Below, one piece after another: positions 8,964-17,963 of a DNA stretch of 64,000 bases (position 1 is its first letter; each line of letters opens with the position of its first letter). Origin of the DNA: Synechococcus sp. BL107 (GTDB lineage Bacteria > Cyanobacteriota > Cyanobacteriia > PCC-6307 > Cyanobiaceae); NCBI RefSeq assembly GCF_000153805.1, contig NZ_DS022298.1:965137-1029136 (forward strand), written 5' to 3'. Under the pieces are notes generated by a model that did not search any database, was not told where the DNA came from, and saw nothing but the letters and a program-made list of their open reading frames with translations. A program made the position numbers and the translations under genes.

Positions 8964-10197
8964 GCGGCTTGGCCTGCTGTGGGGAATCACCGTGTTCTCC
9001 GGGGCAGCAGCGCGTTTGGTGGCGGCCTTCTCCGGGTTGCCCGGGGTGGTTTTGCTCTTGCTTTCAGGACTGTTGATTGGGCGGTCGGGGCTAGGGCTTG
9101 TGGAACCCCTCGATCTCGGCCCGGGCCTCGGGACGATCGTTGGACTCCTGGTCAGCCTTGTGCTCTTCGACGGGGGCATGAACCTCCGTCTGCCTGGCGA
9201 CACGATTAAGGCAACGGTGCAGCGCATCGCTGTTCTGCGGTTGGTGATTTCCCTTGGTGGTGGCTTGCTTGCGGCCCATTGGTTAGCGGGTCTGAGTTGG
9301 TCGGTGGCAGCTGTGTTCAGTGCAATTGTTTTGGCCACAGGCCCAACTGTGGTTACCCCGTTGGTGCGTCAAATCCGCTTGGCAGCTCCGCTGGGGGATG
9401 TGCTGGAGGCTGAAGGTCTGCTGTTAGAGCCCATTGGGGCCGTTCTTGCGTTGTTGTTGTTGGAGTTAGTGCTCGGGAACCTTCATGGCTGGAGGGAGCT
9501 GGCGATTGGTTTGCTATCCCGGCTTGGTGGTGGAGTGTTGATTGGTGCGGGGGTGGGGTGGCTTCTCTCAGAGGTGTTGCGTCGTCTTAAGCCTGAGCAA
9601 TCCTCTGGTTTGCCCTTGCAACTGAGTTTGGGGATGCTGTTTCTGATGTATGGCGTCAGTGAGTGGCTGTTGCCGGAATCAGCATTGCCTGCGTCCGTTG
9701 CGGCGGGAATCGTTGTGGGGCGTCGGCCTGGCTTTTACACAGCTGAATTTGAACGTTTGATTCAAGAGCTAGCGCAGTTGTCGATCACGATGCTTTTTCC
9801 CTTGCTGGCGGCGGATGTGTCTTGGGCTGAACTCAGTCCTTTGGGCTGGGGCGGAATTCTTTGTGTTCTCACGTTGATGTTTGTCGTGCGGCCTATTGGT
9901 GTTGGTGTTGCCACGATTGGGTTGCCATTAGACCTCCAGCAAAGGTTGTTTCTCGGTTGGCTCGCGCCCCGTGGCATCGTCACGGCGTCTGTGGCCTCGT
10001 TGTTCTCCATTCGTCTGGAGCAAGCCGGAATTCTTGGAGCTGGCCGTTTGCAGGGTTTGGTTTTTTTAACGATTTTGATGACTGTGGGCTTGCAGGGGCT
10101 GACAGCTCAGCCTTTGGCGCGAATGCTGGGGTTGATCCAAACGGATTCGGAGTCCGGCGAGGAGGAATCAGCTGAGGCAGCGCTGAAGGCGGGGTAA
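8953..10197 (+). CDS. Cation:proton antiporter (CPA family)
   Basis: Integral membrane protein of 414 aa with about 11-12 hydrophobic spans and little else. It shows the Na+/H+ exchanger pattern: [18 protein letters not shown] in the first half and [17 protein letters not shown] around residues 118-134, which corresponds to the ion-binding helices of NhaP-type antiporters. The C-terminal tail is short and acidic ([13 protein letters not shown]). It probably exports Na+ or K+ in exchange for protons. Its end overlaps the converging gltX by 30 bp. Confidence 0.85.
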   Translation: MTPERLGLLWGITVFSGAAARLVAAFSGLPGVVLLLLSGLLIGRSGLGLVEPLDLGPGLGTIVGLLVSLVLFDGGMNLRLPGDTIKATVQRIAVLRLVISLGGGLLAAHWLAGLSWSVAAVFSAIVLATGPTVVTPLVRQIRLAAPLGDVLEAEGLLLEPIGAVLALLLLELVLGNLHGWRELAIGLLSRLGGGVLIGAGVGWLLSEVLRRLKPEQSSGLPLQLSLGMLFLMYGVSEWLLPESALPASVAAGIVVGRRPGFYTAEFERLIQELAQLSITMLFPLLAADVSWAELSPLGWGGILCVLTLMFVVRPIGVGVATIGLPLDLQQRLFLGWLAPRGIVTASVASLFSIRLEQAGILGAGRLQGLVFLTILMTVGLQGLTAQPLARMLGLIQTDSESGEEESAEAALKAG

Positions 10198-11604
10198 GTC
10201 GTCGCTAATTTTTGCCAGTAGCGACCAAGTGGTGAGGAGGTCGGGGCCCTGCAAGCGACCCAGAAGTGCAGCGCGCAGCGATTTCATCATCACGCCTTTT
10301 TTCACCCCAGCAGCTTTCGCCGCATTGCCAAGAAGTGTTTGGGCCTGGTCGAGATCGGTTCCCATCCACCGCTCCGCTTGGAGTGCATCGACAAGATGAC
10401 CGATGGCAGCCTTAGCCCCTTCGCTCTGAAGCTGGTTGAGCCCATCGTCTTCAAGATCTGGACATTCAAAAAATGGTGCGGCTTGGTCGACACCGTCGTT
10501 CAGCAGCGTCAGAGAAGGGCCAAGTAACTCACAAAGCTCTAAGGCCCAGCCTTTGTTATCACTGGGGATTGTCCAGCCGTTCTTGAGCCAAAGAGGACGA
10601 AGCACCTCCAGGAGTTGTTCTGAGCTCCAGCCATGGAGCACCTGGGCGTTTAACCAATTCAGTTTGTCCCAGTCAAAGCGTGCTCCAGCTTTGTTGACTC
10701 GATCAAAGCTGAATTGATCGGCGGCTTCCCTCAGGGTGAAGCGTTCCTCCATTCCCTCAGGTACCGACCAGCCCAGCAAGGTCATGTAATTCGCAATCGC
10801 CTCGGCCGTGTACCCCATCGAGCGGAACTCGTTGATGGACGTGACGCCATCCCGTTTCGACAGTTTCTTGCCGTCTGCGTTGAGGATCAGTGGTGCATGG
10901 GCGAAGGTTGGCGCCGGAAGGCCGAGGGCCTCGTACAGCAGAAGTTGCTTCGCTGTATTGGCAATGTGGTCTTCACCACGGATGACATGGGTGATCTCCA
11001 TGGCGGCGTCGTCCACCACAACCACGAGGTTGTAGAGGGGATCACCGATTTGATCCGCAGGAGCGCGTCTGGCGACCACCATGTCGCCACCAAGATCGCC
11101 CCCTCGCCAACGCATTGTGCCGCGCACCAGGTCATTCCAGTGGATGTTCGCATCGTCATTGATGCGAAAGCGGATCACAGCATCCCGACCTTCGGCTTGA
11201 AATGCGGCTTCTTGCTCTGCGGTGAGATTTCGGTGGCGGTTGTCGTAACGGGGAGCCTGGTTGGCTGCCTTTTGTGCATCCCGCATGGCCGCCAGCTCAG
11301 ATTCGTTGGCGTAACAGCGATAGGCCAGGCCGTTGTCGAGGAGTGTCCGAATGGCGTCGCGATGGTGTGCGACCCGTTCGCTTTGAATTACAGGGTCCTC
11401 TGACCAGTCGATTCCGAGCCATTGGAGGCCCTCAAGAATGTTCTGGGTGAACTCCGGTTTGGATCGTTCCTTATCGGTGTCTTCGATGCGGAGCAAAAAG
11501 ACTCCGTTCTGACTTTTGGCGAAAAGCCAATTGAACACGGCAGTTCGTGCTGTGCCGATATGCAGCGTGCCCGTTGGGCTTGGGGCCAGACGAACGCGCA
11601 CCAT
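10168..11604 (-). CDS. gltX: Glutamyl-tRNA synthetase
   Basis: Class I synthetase that charges tRNA with glutamate. In cyanobacteria the product also feeds tetrapyrrole synthesis and GatCAB-dependent Gln-tRNA formation. The HIGH-type motif [10 protein letters not shown] is at residues 8-17 and the KMSKS-type motif KKLSKRDG is near residue 250. At 478 aa it is full length. The start [12 protein letters not shown] is unambiguous. tRNA-Asp lies 22 bp upstream on the same strand, so the two may share a transcript. Confidence 0.97.
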   Translation of the reverse strand: MVRVRLAPSPTGTLHIGTARTAVFNWLFAKSQNGVFLLRIEDTDKERSKPEFTQNILEGLQWLGIDWSEDPVIQSERVAHHRDAIRTLLDNGLAYRCYANESELAAMRDAQKAANQAPRYDNRHRNLTAEQEAAFQAEGRDAVIRFRINDDANIHWNDLVRGTMRWRGGDLGGDMVVARRAPADQIGDPLYNLVVVVDDAAMEITHVIRGEDHIANTAKQLLLYEALGLPAPTFAHAPLILNADGKKLSKRDGVTSINEFRSMGYTAEAIANYMTLLGWSVPEGMEERFTLREAADQFSFDRVNKAGARFDWDKLNWLNAQVLHGWSSEQLLEVLRPLWLKNGWTIPSDNKGWALELCELLGPSLTLLNDGVDQAAPFFECPDLEDDGLNQLQSEGAKAAIGHLVDALQAERWMGTDLDQAQTLLGNAAKAAGVKKGVMMKSLRAALLGRLQGPDLLTTWSLLAKISDDLPRLQRCLS

Positions 11605-11626
11605 TGCCGCATCGGATAATTAAAAA

Positions 11627-11700
11627 CGGGACCGACGGGATTCGAACCCGCAACTTCCGCCGTGACAGGGCGGTGCTCTAACCGATTGAACTACGGTCCC
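11627..11700 (-). tRNA. trnD: tRNA-Asp (GTC anticodon)
   Basis: 74-nt cloverleaf on the minus strand. The acceptor stem is GGGACCG/CGGTCCC, the anticodon loop CTGTCAC carries anticodon GTC, the T arm is GCGGG-TTCGAAT-CCCGT, and the discriminator is G as usual for tRNA-Asp. The 3' CCA is not encoded. It lies between the PSHCP gene and gltX, all in the same direction. Confidence 0.97.
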
Positions 11701-11891
11701 AGATCTGATTGGATTCGTCCAAGACGCGCTTGAAGGAACCAGACCTGTGTCGCATGGCGACCAAGTCAGTATCAACTGCCGCCCTGCCCTCCGTCAACAA
11801 CTCGATAGGAGAGGTTGTGCAAATCAGCTTGAAGGGTGTCAATAAGGAGGCTTGTGCGAAAACGTGTCCAATCTCGATCGAAGCCAAGACA

Positions 11892-11922
11892 AATACCCCA
11901 ATGGAAAAACCATCGGGGTATT
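11892..11922 (-). terminator. Strong hairpin after the PSHCP gene
   Basis: Inverted repeat with 13-bp arms, AATACCCCAATGG at the left and CCATCGGGGTATT at the right, pairing with one G-U and a 5-nt loop. It sits 46 bp downstream of the PSHCP stop and about 190 bp before tRNA-Asp. The U-tract is weak (ATTTGTCTT), so it may be a terminator, an RNA processing or stabilising element, or both. Confidence 0.6.
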
Positions 11923-11967
11923 CGAATGTGTCAGGGCGACACGATGATCGAAGCCGACTGGACGTCG

Positions 11968-12156
11968 TCAGGGACGAAATCCAGCGGGCTCGATTAGACG
12001 GACTTGGTTGCCGCGGGCGGTGAATTCACGACCTTGGTCGCTTTGCACAACCACACGACCACCAGATTTGACGCGGATGACACGGGCGCGGACCCAGCCA
12101 AGAGCGGCTGACTCCAACACCTTCACAACATCACCAGGTTGAAGATCCAACTCCAT
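11968..12156 (-). CDS. Hyper-conserved 62-aa protein (PSHCP), Tudor-like RNA-associated protein
   Basis: Exactly 62 residues, beginning MELDLQPGDVVKVLESAALG and ending VRLIEPAGFRP. The sequence and length match my recollection of the Prochlorococcus/Synechococcus hyper-conserved protein, reported as nearly invariant across marine picocyanobacteria and absent elsewhere, with a Tudor-like fold and ribosome/RNA association. What can be seen is a small beta-rich, basic protein (RARVIRVKSGGRVVVQ) compatible with an SH3/Tudor barrel. An upstream in-frame extension would run into tRNA-Trp, so the ATG at 12156 is the start. It lies in line with rplS, tRNA-Trp, tRNA-Asp and gltX, which supports a role in translation. 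Confidence 0.9.
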   Translation of the reverse strand: MELDLQPGDVVKVLESAALGWVRARVIRVKSGGRVVVQSDQGREFTARGNQVRLIEPAGFRP

Positions 12157-12192
12157 GCTGAGACTCGAGAAACTGCACGAGGGGTCATCGGA

Positions 12193-12265
12193 CGCGCCGT
12201 GGAGGACTTGAACCCCCGACATCAGGTTTTGGAGACCTGCGTTCTACCAACTGAACTAACGGCGC
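12193..12265 (-). tRNA. trnW: tRNA-Trp (CCA anticodon)
   Basis: 73-nt cloverleaf on the minus strand. The acceptor stem is GCGCCGT/ACGGCGC, the anticodon loop CTCCAAA gives anticodon CCA, and the discriminator is G. The 3' CCA is not encoded. It is flanked by rplS upstream (61 bp) and the PSHCP gene downstream (36 bp), all co-directional. Confidence 0.97.
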
Positions 12266-12326
12266 AAGGCGATGAACCCCTCAGCCAACATTGATGTTGG
12301 CGACTGGATTGAACGAGGTCGAAACC

Positions 12327-12779
12327 TCAGCGATCGAAGCGCTGCTTCACGCGGGTGGCCTTGCCCACCCGTTCCCGCAGATAGAAAAGCTTCGCCCGAC
12401 GTACTTTACCGCGCCGTTCAACCTTGATGTTGGCGACTTGTGGGCTATGGACCATAAACACGCGTTCAACGCCGATTCCTTGGAAAATGCGTCGGACAGT
12501 GATCGTTTGATTCAGTCCACCGTGGCGCTTAGAGATCACCACCCCTTCGTAGGGCTGGACACGCTCGCGGTTCCCTTCGCTGATCCTGACGCCGACACGA
12601 ACGGTGTCTCCGACATAGATCTCGGGAAGATCATCTTTCTGTTGAGCGCTCTCAAACTCGCGTATGAGCTCTTCCGCACAAAGCTTCTTCGAAGCTGCCG
12701 CAGGCTTTGCCTTGGTCGCCACGGTTTCTTGTTGAGTGCTCTCTTCGGTCACCGTGGTGTCCTTCTGGTCGGCCGCCAT
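12327..12779 (-). CDS. rplS: 50S ribosomal protein L19
   Basis: 150 aa. The L19 core starts near residue 40 ([20 protein letters not shown]) and includes [19 protein letters not shown] and the basic C-terminus [19 protein letters not shown]. The first 35 residues are an extra Thr/Ala/Lys-rich tail ([16 protein letters not shown]) not present in the roughly 115-aa E. coli protein; such tails occur in marine cyanobacteria. L19 sits at the 30S-50S interface. It heads the minus-strand translation cluster. Confidence 0.96.
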   Translation of the reverse strand: MAADQKDTTVTEESTQQETVATKAKPAAASKKLCAEELIREFESAQQKDDLPEIYVGDTVRVGVRISEGNRERVQPYEGVVISKRHGGLNQTITVRRIFQGIGVERVFMVHSPQVANIKVERRGKVRRAKLFYLRERVGKATRVKQRFDR

Positions 12780-12806
12780 CCCAGCTCCGCGTTTATCGCC
12801 AAAGAA

Positions 12807-13091
12807 TCAGTGTACCTGTCGTCGCCAACGTTCGATCAAAAGAGCGAGGCCGGTGATCAGCATCCAAAGCAAGCCAATGGCATTCATCAGCACCACAACT
12901 GGTTCGAGGGTTGGTCCTAACCACTCCCCTTCGTGCAGGGTCATTAACCAGTGCACTTGCTCACGGCTGGCTCCAAACCAGTCGCGGGCAAGGCGATAGC
13001 CAACGCCAGAGCAAACAGTGACGAATAACGGCAGAAGGACAAATGGAGCGATGCGTTGGTGGAGTTCGCGCACGCGCACAAGCAACGTCAT
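12807..13091 (-). CDS. PepSY-associated small membrane protein
   Basis: 94 aa with two hydrophobic spans (IAPFVLLPLFVTVCSGVGYR and VVVLMNAIGLLWMLITGLAL) separated by a loop holding LMTLHEGEWLG. This pattern is typical of cyanobacterial proteins related to the PepSY-associated transmembrane family. Two such helices with a conserved HEGE between them suggest a small membrane scaffold, but the function is unknown. It lies directly upstream of rplS on the same strand, 27 bp away, and is divergent from map. Confidence 0.7.
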   Translation of the reverse strand: MTLLVRVRELHQRIAPFVLLPLFVTVCSGVGYRLARDWFGASREQVHWLMTLHEGEWLGPTLEPVVVLMNAIGLLWMLITGLALLIERWRRQVH

Positions 13092-13144
13092 GACCTACAC
13101 CCAACCGCAAGCCGTTGATAGCGTGACCAATATTGAGCAGGCCA

Positions 13145-13990
13145 ATGAATCTTTTCGCCGATCTGCTGGCCACAACTCAGGCAGCTCAGGGACAAACCAC
13201 TGCAACCGGACCACGAATTCAGAAACGACGCGGGGTGGAGATCAAGTCTGCCCGCGAAGTCAAGATCATGCGCCAGGCCAGCAAAATCGTGGCCACCGTT
13301 CTCCGAGAGGTGATGGCCATGGTGGAACCAGGGCAAACCACCGGAGATCTTGATGCGTTTGCTGAACGCCGCATCCGCGAAATGGGAGCGACTCCCAGCT
13401 TCAAGGGTTATCACGGCTTTCCAGCAAGCATCTGCGCCAGTATTAACAACGAAGTTGTCCATGGCATCCCGAGTGCCAAACGTGTGATTCACCGCGGCGA
13501 TCTCCTCAAGGTGGATACCGGTGCCTATTTCGAGGGGTATCACGGGGATAGCTGCATCACCGTTTGTGTTGGGGACGCATCGAAAGAAGCTCAAACCCTG
13601 AGTCGTGTCGCACGCGAATCGCTGATGGCTGGCATCGGCCAGGTGAAAGCAGGCAATACGCTTCTCGACATCGCTGGCGCCGTCGAAGACCACGTCAAAG
13701 CCAATGGTTTCAGTGTTGTTGAGGATTACACCGGCCATGGCGTGGGCCGCAATCTCCATGAAGAACCGTCGGTGTTCAATTTCCGTACTGACGAGCTGCC
13801 GAATGTGACGCTTCGTCCTGGGATGACCTTGGCGATTGAACCGATCCTGAATGCGGGGAGCAAAGGCTGCCGGACGTTGCGGGACCGTTGGACGGTAGTT
13901 ACGCGGGACGGTGCGCTTTCTGCGCAGTGGGAGCACACCGTTTTGGTCACCAGTGATGGTTGTGAAATCCTTACCGATCGGGGCGACTGA
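13145..13990 (+). CDS. map: Methionine aminopeptidase, type I
   Basis: Removes the initiator methionine from nascent proteins. Metal ligands of the pita-bread fold are present: [14 protein letters not shown] (two Asp), [14 protein letters not shown] (His), AIEPIL (Glu) and WEHTVLV (Glu). The substrate-gating EVVHGIP motif is also there. About 281 aa from the [11 protein letters not shown]; an upstream in-frame TTG would add four residues. A roughly 30-residue N-terminal extension precedes the catalytic core. Its end overlaps the converging SDR gene by 20 bp. Confidence 0.95.
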   Translation: MNLFADLLATTQAAQGQTTATGPRIQKRRGVEIKSAREVKIMRQASKIVATVLREVMAMVEPGQTTGDLDAFAERRIREMGATPSFKGYHGFPASICASINNEVVHGIPSAKRVIHRGDLLKVDTGAYFEGYHGDSCITVCVGDASKEAQTLSRVARESLMAGIGQVKAGNTLLDIAGAVEDHVKANGFSVVEDYTGHGVGRNLHEEPSVFNFRTDELPNVTLRPGMTLAIEPILNAGSKGCRTLRDRWTVVTRDGALSAQWEHTVLVTSDGCEILTDRGD

Positions 13991-14735
13991 GGATTCGGCT
14001 GTAAATCCGTCTTCCTAGCTCGGTGACGGGCATTAGGAGATAGGTCAAGGGATTCGGCGTCACGATGATCAATCTCAACCCCCAGCTGGCTTGGTTTAAA
14101 ACCTGATTGGCAACCCAATTGGCGTCCATGATTCCGATTGGGTTGAGATCGGACCGGAACGGACCTAAGACAAGTTTTCTGATCACCAATTGGTTGCGTT
14201 CGTCCGCAGGACGCGTGGCTCCCCGCAAACTCACCAATTGGCCCAACAAGCGTTTGGAGATCTCATAAACAGGGCTCACTGCGGGTTGGATTTCTGCTTC
14301 TGATGTGTTGATCCAAATCTCCATGGGCGTCTCTCGTCCTTGATGCTTTCTGATGTTGCAGCGACTGATCTCCTCGTAGCGCTGCATCAGGCGCCAACTG
14401 CTGAGTGCATTGATCTCCAAGGCTCGGTTCACGTCCTCAGGGCTCTGACTGCCTTTCGGATTGATGCCGTGGTTCAGCACCAGAACATCGAACTGTGCCA
14501 AGTCACCATCAAGGGCGATTTCGTCGCCGCACTGCCAGGAGATCCAACGGTGGGGCCCCTCGTCGTCTTTGATCTGGGGAGGTGAGCTGTGGGTCAGGCC
14601 AACAACTTCAGCACCCCTGGCACGAAAAGAGCGCGTCAGGGCACAGCCGAGCGTGCCGCTGGCACCGGTGATGCCGATGCAGCGGTTCTGATAGGTCGTT
14701 GGTGTGAGCTGGTCCATCCCTCCAGCTTGCGGCAT
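13971..14735 (-). CDS. Short-chain dehydrogenase/reductase
   Basis: 254 aa. A Rossmann nucleotide-binding motif [17 protein letters not shown] lies near residues 23-39, the NAG-like motif appears as NHGINP, and the catalytic YxxxK pair is in [10 protein letters not shown]. The C-terminal part is hydrophobic and ends in basic residues. The substrate cannot be read from the sequence. SDRs of this shape act on sugars, lipids or small alcohols. It is divergent from the next small gene with about 30 bp between. Confidence 0.85.
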   Translation of the reverse strand: MPQAGGMDQLTPTTYQNRCIGITGASGTLGCALTRSFRARGAEVVGLTHSSPPQIKDDEGPHRWISWQCGDEIALDGDLAQFDVLVLNHGINPKGSQSPEDVNRALEINALSSWRLMQRYEEISRCNIRKHQGRETPMEIWINTSEAEIQPAVSPVYEISKRLLGQLVSLRGATRPADERNQLVIRKLVLGPFRSDLNPIGIMDANWVANQVLNQASWGLRLIIVTPNPLTYLLMPVTELGRRIYSRILSRPDR

Positions 14736-14765
14736 CCTTCAAATGGATCATCGGCCCGTTGCGTC

Positions 14766-15035
14766 TTGTCTGACGACGCCTTACAGGTGCTTTTTGCACC
14801 CTATTGCGGTGGTTTAGCCCGCTCAGAAGCGCTTCTGGATGCGTTGAGGCTCCTCCAAGGTCAAAAGCTTGAGGGGTGCAGGCCTGTGGCAGGGGCTGAC
14901 GGCCATGGATTTGTTCTCAGCTGGAGTGACGAACGGGCACCGTTGGATGTGATCCACTGCCAGCTTTTTTTCCGACACAACCGGATTCTTCGCGAAAGTT
15001 CAGTCTTCCGACGCATCAATTGGTGTCTTGGCTGA
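14766..15035 (+). CDS. Conserved hypothetical small protein
   Basis: About 89 aa starting at a TTG in the short gap after the divergent SDR gene; no ATG is available in frame at a sensible distance. Codon use is good across the frame (DALQVLFAPYCGGLARSEAL, then VIHCQLFFRHNRILRESS). There are three Cys and no membrane segment. I do not recognise a family. Its stop codon overlaps an ATG that opens a further 32-codon frame. The start is the weakest part of this call. Confidence 0.5.
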   Translation: MSDDALQVLFAPYCGGLARSEALLDALRLLQGQKLEGCRPVAGADGHGFVLSWSDERAPLDVIHCQLFFRHNRILRESSVFRRINWCLG

Positions 15036-15133
15036 TGGATTGTTCAGCATTCGTTGGTGAAAAACCTGATCTTCCAGATGCCTTTTGGTATTGGGTGCTT
15101 GTGGAGCAGAACGATGCGGTTGCAGACGCCTAG
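15035..15133 (+). CDS. Possible 32-aa coupled small protein
   Basis: A short frame beginning MDCSAFVGEKPDLPDAFWYW whose ATG shares one base with the stop of the preceding gene (TGATG), the classic layout for translational coupling. It ends in an acidic tail (EQNDAVADA), 26 bp before the next gene. Codon use looks like the neighbours. It is too short to assign, and could instead be a C-terminal part of the upstream gene displaced by a frame change. Confidence 0.35.
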   Translation: MDCSAFVGEKPDLPDAFWYWVLVEQNDAVADA

Positions 15134-15159
15134 ATTCATCGACGACTGAAGTGCGGTTC

Positions 15160-16257
15160 ATGGGAACGACTTTGCTGATCGGATCATGCGAACCGTTCAG
15201 CGGAAAGTCCGCTCTTGTTTTGGGTATTGCTCAGCAGCTCAATCAGTCCGGTCATTCGATTCAATTCGGTAAGCCGCTTGCCACAAGCTTGGATTGGGAT
15301 CCCAACCAAGGGCCGTTGCCCCAACCGCTCATTGACGACGATGTGCGGTTTGTTGGCGAGACCCTCGGATTTGAGGCTGATCGCTTGATGTCGTCTCTGC
15401 ATCTGCTGTCTCCGACAACGGCGACGAGTCGTCTGGGTCTGGGGCAGTTGGACGCCGGAGAGGGGTTTGACCAACTTCGGCAGCAGGTGGATAACCACGA
15501 TGGACTGACCCTCCTCGAGGGTGCTGGAAGCTTGAATGAGGGGCTTCTGTATGGCTTGAGTCTTCCGCAACTGGCCGAGGGGTTGGAAGCCAAGGTGGTG
15601 CTGGTGCATTTGTGGCAGGACAGCCGCAGTGTGGAGCCCCTCCTCGCTGCGAAACAGTCCCTTGGAGAGCACCTTGTCGGTGTTGTTCTGAATGCTGTAA
15701 CGCCCGAGGAGGTCGATAGCTTGGAACGTCAAGTTGTGCCCACGCTTGAGAATCTTGGCCTCACGGTGTTTGGCGTGATGCCGAGGTCACCGTTGTTGCG
15801 CAGCGTCACGGTCGGAGAGCTGGTGCGGCGTTTGGATGCCCGTGTGATCTGTTGCCAGGACCGTCAAGAGCTCTTGGTTGAAACCCTGAGCATTGGAGCC
15901 ATGAACGTGAACTCTGCAATGGAGTTCTTTCGTCGACGTCGAAATATGGCGGTGGTCACCGGTGCCGACCGTACGGATATTCAATTGGCGGCTTTGGAGG
16001 CATCAACACAATGTTTGATCCTGACGGGTGCTGGAGAGCCCCTGCCCCAGCTGATTAGTCGTGCGGAAGAGCTGGATGTTCCACTCTTGAAGGTTGAGCA
16101 CGACACCTTGGCTACTGTGGAAGTGATTGAGCAGGCGTTTGGCCATGTGCGCTTACACGAAGCGGTGAAGGCCACCTATGCCTTTCGTCTTGTGGAAGAG
16201 CACTGCCATCTCGATCGACTGTTCTCTGCTCTGAACTTGAAAGTCCAGAACGTCTAA
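15160..16257 (+). CDS. Phosphotransacetylase-like protein: BioD-type NTPase plus DRTGG domain
   Basis: About 365 aa. The N-terminal half is a P-loop domain of the dethiobiotin synthetase/CobB type, with GSCEPFSGKSALVLG at residues 8-22 and LLEGAGSLNEGLLYG as the second conserved stretch. The C-terminal third is a DRTGG domain (NMAVVTGADRTDIQLAALE). This is the N-terminal portion of large phosphotransacetylases without the catalytic PTA domain, so PTA activity is not expected. It may be a nucleotide-sensing regulator. A start at 15160 removes a non-conserved leader. The next gene follows after 31 bp. Confidence 0.8.
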   Translation: MGTTLLIGSCEPFSGKSALVLGIAQQLNQSGHSIQFGKPLATSLDWDPNQGPLPQPLIDDDVRFVGETLGFEADRLMSSLHLLSPTTATSRLGLGQLDAGEGFDQLRQQVDNHDGLTLLEGAGSLNEGLLYGLSLPQLAEGLEAKVVLVHLWQDSRSVEPLLAAKQSLGEHLVGVVLNAVTPEEVDSLERQVVPTLENLGLTVFGVMPRSPLLRSVTVGELVRRLDARVICCQDRQELLVETLSIGAMNVNSAMEFFRRRRNMAVVTGADRTDIQLAALEASTQCLILTGAGEPLPQLISRAEELDVPLLKVEHDTLATVEVIEQAFGHVRLHEAVKATYAFRLVEEHCHLDRLFSALNLKVQNV

Positions 16258-16288
16258 TGGTTGCTAGTTTCCAGTGATCTCAGGCGGG

Positions 16289-16807
16289 ATGTCGTTGGGT
16301 CAGTCATTGGATCTGCCGTCCCTTGATCGGGTCGACACGCTGGCGCAAGAACTAGCGCTGTTACAGGACAAAGGAAAGCGGCGAATCGCGATCCTCGGCA
16401 GCAGACATGTGCCGGTGGTTGCAATTCATTTGGTTGAGCTTGTCGCTCGTTCCCTCGTTCAGGAGGGCCATTCGCTGATTACGTCTGGCTCCCAGGGGGT
16501 GAATGCCGCCGTCATCCGTGGTGTCTTGGAGGTCGATCCGTCCCAGCTCACGGTGCTGCTGCCTCAGAGCTTGGATCGCCAAGCTGTTGAGATTCGAGAT
16601 TTGCTCGAGCGAGTTTTACACCTGGTCGAAAAGCCCGAACAGGATGAACTGCCCCTCCCGATGGCCAGCAGTCTTTGCAATCAAGAAATTATTAGCCGAT
16701 GTGATCAGCTGATTTGTTTGGCATTTCATGACAGCGAAACGTTGTTGGCGAGTGCGCGAACAGCGGAAGATATGGGCAAGGTGGTGAGCTTGCTTTACTT
16801 CGATTAA
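16289..16807 (+). CDS. DprA-like Rossmann-fold protein
   Basis: About 172 aa. It contains the Rossmann-type core seen in DprA and LOG proteins: RIAILGSRHVPVVAIHLVEL, then GHSLITSGSQGVNAAVIRGV and LTVLLPQSLDRQ. It is shorter than true DprA and has no N-terminal SAM or C-terminal winged-helix domain. The cyanobacterial family is labelled DNA recombination-mediator protein A, but the role is not shown. A GTG five codons earlier is an alternative start. It follows the DRTGG gene on the same strand and its stop abuts the converging MAPEG gene. Confidence 0.7.
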   Translation: MSLGQSLDLPSLDRVDTLAQELALLQDKGKRRIAILGSRHVPVVAIHLVELVARSLVQEGHSLITSGSQGVNAAVIRGVLEVDPSQLTVLLPQSLDRQAVEIRDLLERVLHLVEKPEQDELPLPMASSLCNQEIISRCDQLICLAFHDSETLLASARTAEDMGKVVSLLYFD

Positions 16808-17260
16808 TTAGTTGCCCAAAAAAGCCTTAAGCCCTTCGCTGTAAAGGATTCCGCTACACAGCAGGCCGCTAGCCCAACAGAGTCCCCTAGCGGGGGGCAC
16901 ATTGCCGACATAAGCCGCGATGTAGGCAAATCGAAATGCTGGATGGGCAAAAGCTGCTACGACGGCAGCCGCTGGAAGGGGACCGGAGTGTTCCACAGCA
17001 ATCAAAGCAAGTAAGGCGGCGGGAGCATGCAGGGTGAAGGCTTCGAAGCTGTTTTGGTGAGCCCAACTGGCCCGTTTCCCCCACGCTGGGAAGCGATCAA
17101 ACATGGCGCGTGGTGCGGCCATGTCTTTCATTTCGAAATTGGATGCTGAACGAGCTGCGCCCAGAGGAATGATGCTGGCGACGACGCTTCCACCTGCCAA
17201 AACCAAAGACCAGGCGTAGGGCGTTGCGTTTGTAGCTGTGAAAAGTTGCAGCAGCGACAT
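16808..17260 (-). CDS. MAPEG family membrane protein
   Basis: 150 aa with four predicted membrane helices, the MAPEG layout. The conserved region between helices 1 and 2 is RFPAWGKRASWAHQNSFEAF, where the aromatic/Asn/Glu pattern (AHQNSFEAF) marks the family. Eukaryotic MAPEG proteins are glutathione-dependent membrane enzymes of lipid-mediator and detoxification pathways. Cyanobacterial members are uncharacterised. It is divergent from the YajQ gene by 56 bp. Confidence 0.8.
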   Translation of the reverse strand: MSLLQLFTATNATPYAWSLVLAGGSVVASIIPLGAARSASNFEMKDMAAPRAMFDRFPAWGKRASWAHQNSFEAFTLHAPAALLALIAVEHSGPLPAAAVVAAFAHPAFRFAYIAAYVGNVPPARGLCWASGLLCSGILYSEGLKAFLGN

Positions 17261-17316
17261 GGTGTGGGCTCAGTTCCTGGCCTTTTCTAAGCTGTGAACA
17301 GCAGTGACCGTGCGCT

Positions 17317-17814
17317 ATGGCCAGTTCGTCCTCTTTCGATGTCGTTTCTGATTTCGACCGACAGGAGCTGGTCAATACCCTTGATCAGGTGCGTCGGGAT
17401 GTTTCGACCCGCTACGACTTGAAGGATTCCAAGACTGAGATTGTGCTGGAGGAAACCGAGATGGTGATTACGACAGCCAGCGACATGACGCTTCAGGCCG
17501 TTGAAGATGTGCTGCGCGCGAAAGCGACAAAACGGAAACTTTCACTGAAAATTTTTGATTTTCAGCCGCCGGAGTCTGTTGGAGGAAACCGCATTCAGCA
17601 GGTGGTGAAGCTGCGCAAGGGGCTGAGCCAAGAAATCGCTAAAAAATTGAGCAAAATCGTGAGAGATGAGCTGAAAAAAGTAACTGTTGCAATTCAGGGT
17701 GAAAGCGTTCGAATCACAGGAAAAAGTAAGGATGATCTTCAGGCAGCTATTCAATTAGTGAAAAGTAAGGAGGATGAATTAGATGTACCCCTGCAGTTTG
17801 AGAACTATCGCTAA
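17317..17814 (+). CDS. YajQ family nucleotide-binding protein
   Basis: 165 aa, full length for the family (FDVVSDFDRQELVNTLDQV at the start; VTVAIQGESVRITGKSKDDL near the C-terminus). YajQ proteins have two ferredoxin-like domains and bind nucleotides; some members bind cyclic di-GMP. Here only the fold can be inferred. The GC content falls sharply right after this gene. Confidence 0.9.
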   Translation: MASSSSFDVVSDFDRQELVNTLDQVRRDVSTRYDLKDSKTEIVLEETEMVITTASDMTLQAVEDVLRAKATKRKLSLKIFDFQPPESVGGNRIQQVVKLRKGLSQEIAKKLSKIVRDELKKVTVAIQGESVRITGKSKDDLQAAIQLVKSKEDELDVPLQFENYR

Positions 17815-17912
17815 ATCTATTCAATTTTTTTGGAATAGAATAACAGGCAATGATTAAGCTTGAAAATGTTTTTTGAGCGAAGAATCCATCCTAAATTTTA
17901 TTTTGTTGATGC

Positions 17913-17945
17913 AAAAAGAAAGGGGGTAAATACCCCATTCTTTAA
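17913..17945. terminator. Possible bidirectional terminator between YajQ gene and a small membrane protein gene
   Basis: Imperfect inverted repeat AAAGAAAGGGGG / TACCCCATTCTTT around a short AT-rich loop, placed between two converging genes. A/T tracts flank both sides, so it could act on either strand. The stem has mismatches, which limits confidence. Confidence 0.5.
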
Positions 17946-17963
17946 AAGTGCAAAGAGCTTGGC

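Noticed and set aside
10714-11403. 229-codon plus-strand frame opposite gltX
   Set aside because: gltX is complete with HIGH and KMSKS motifs on the other strand; this is a shadow frame.
13088-13936. 282-codon minus-strand frame opposite map
   Set aside because: It lies opposite a full methionine aminopeptidase with all metal ligands, and its translation shows no protein family pattern.
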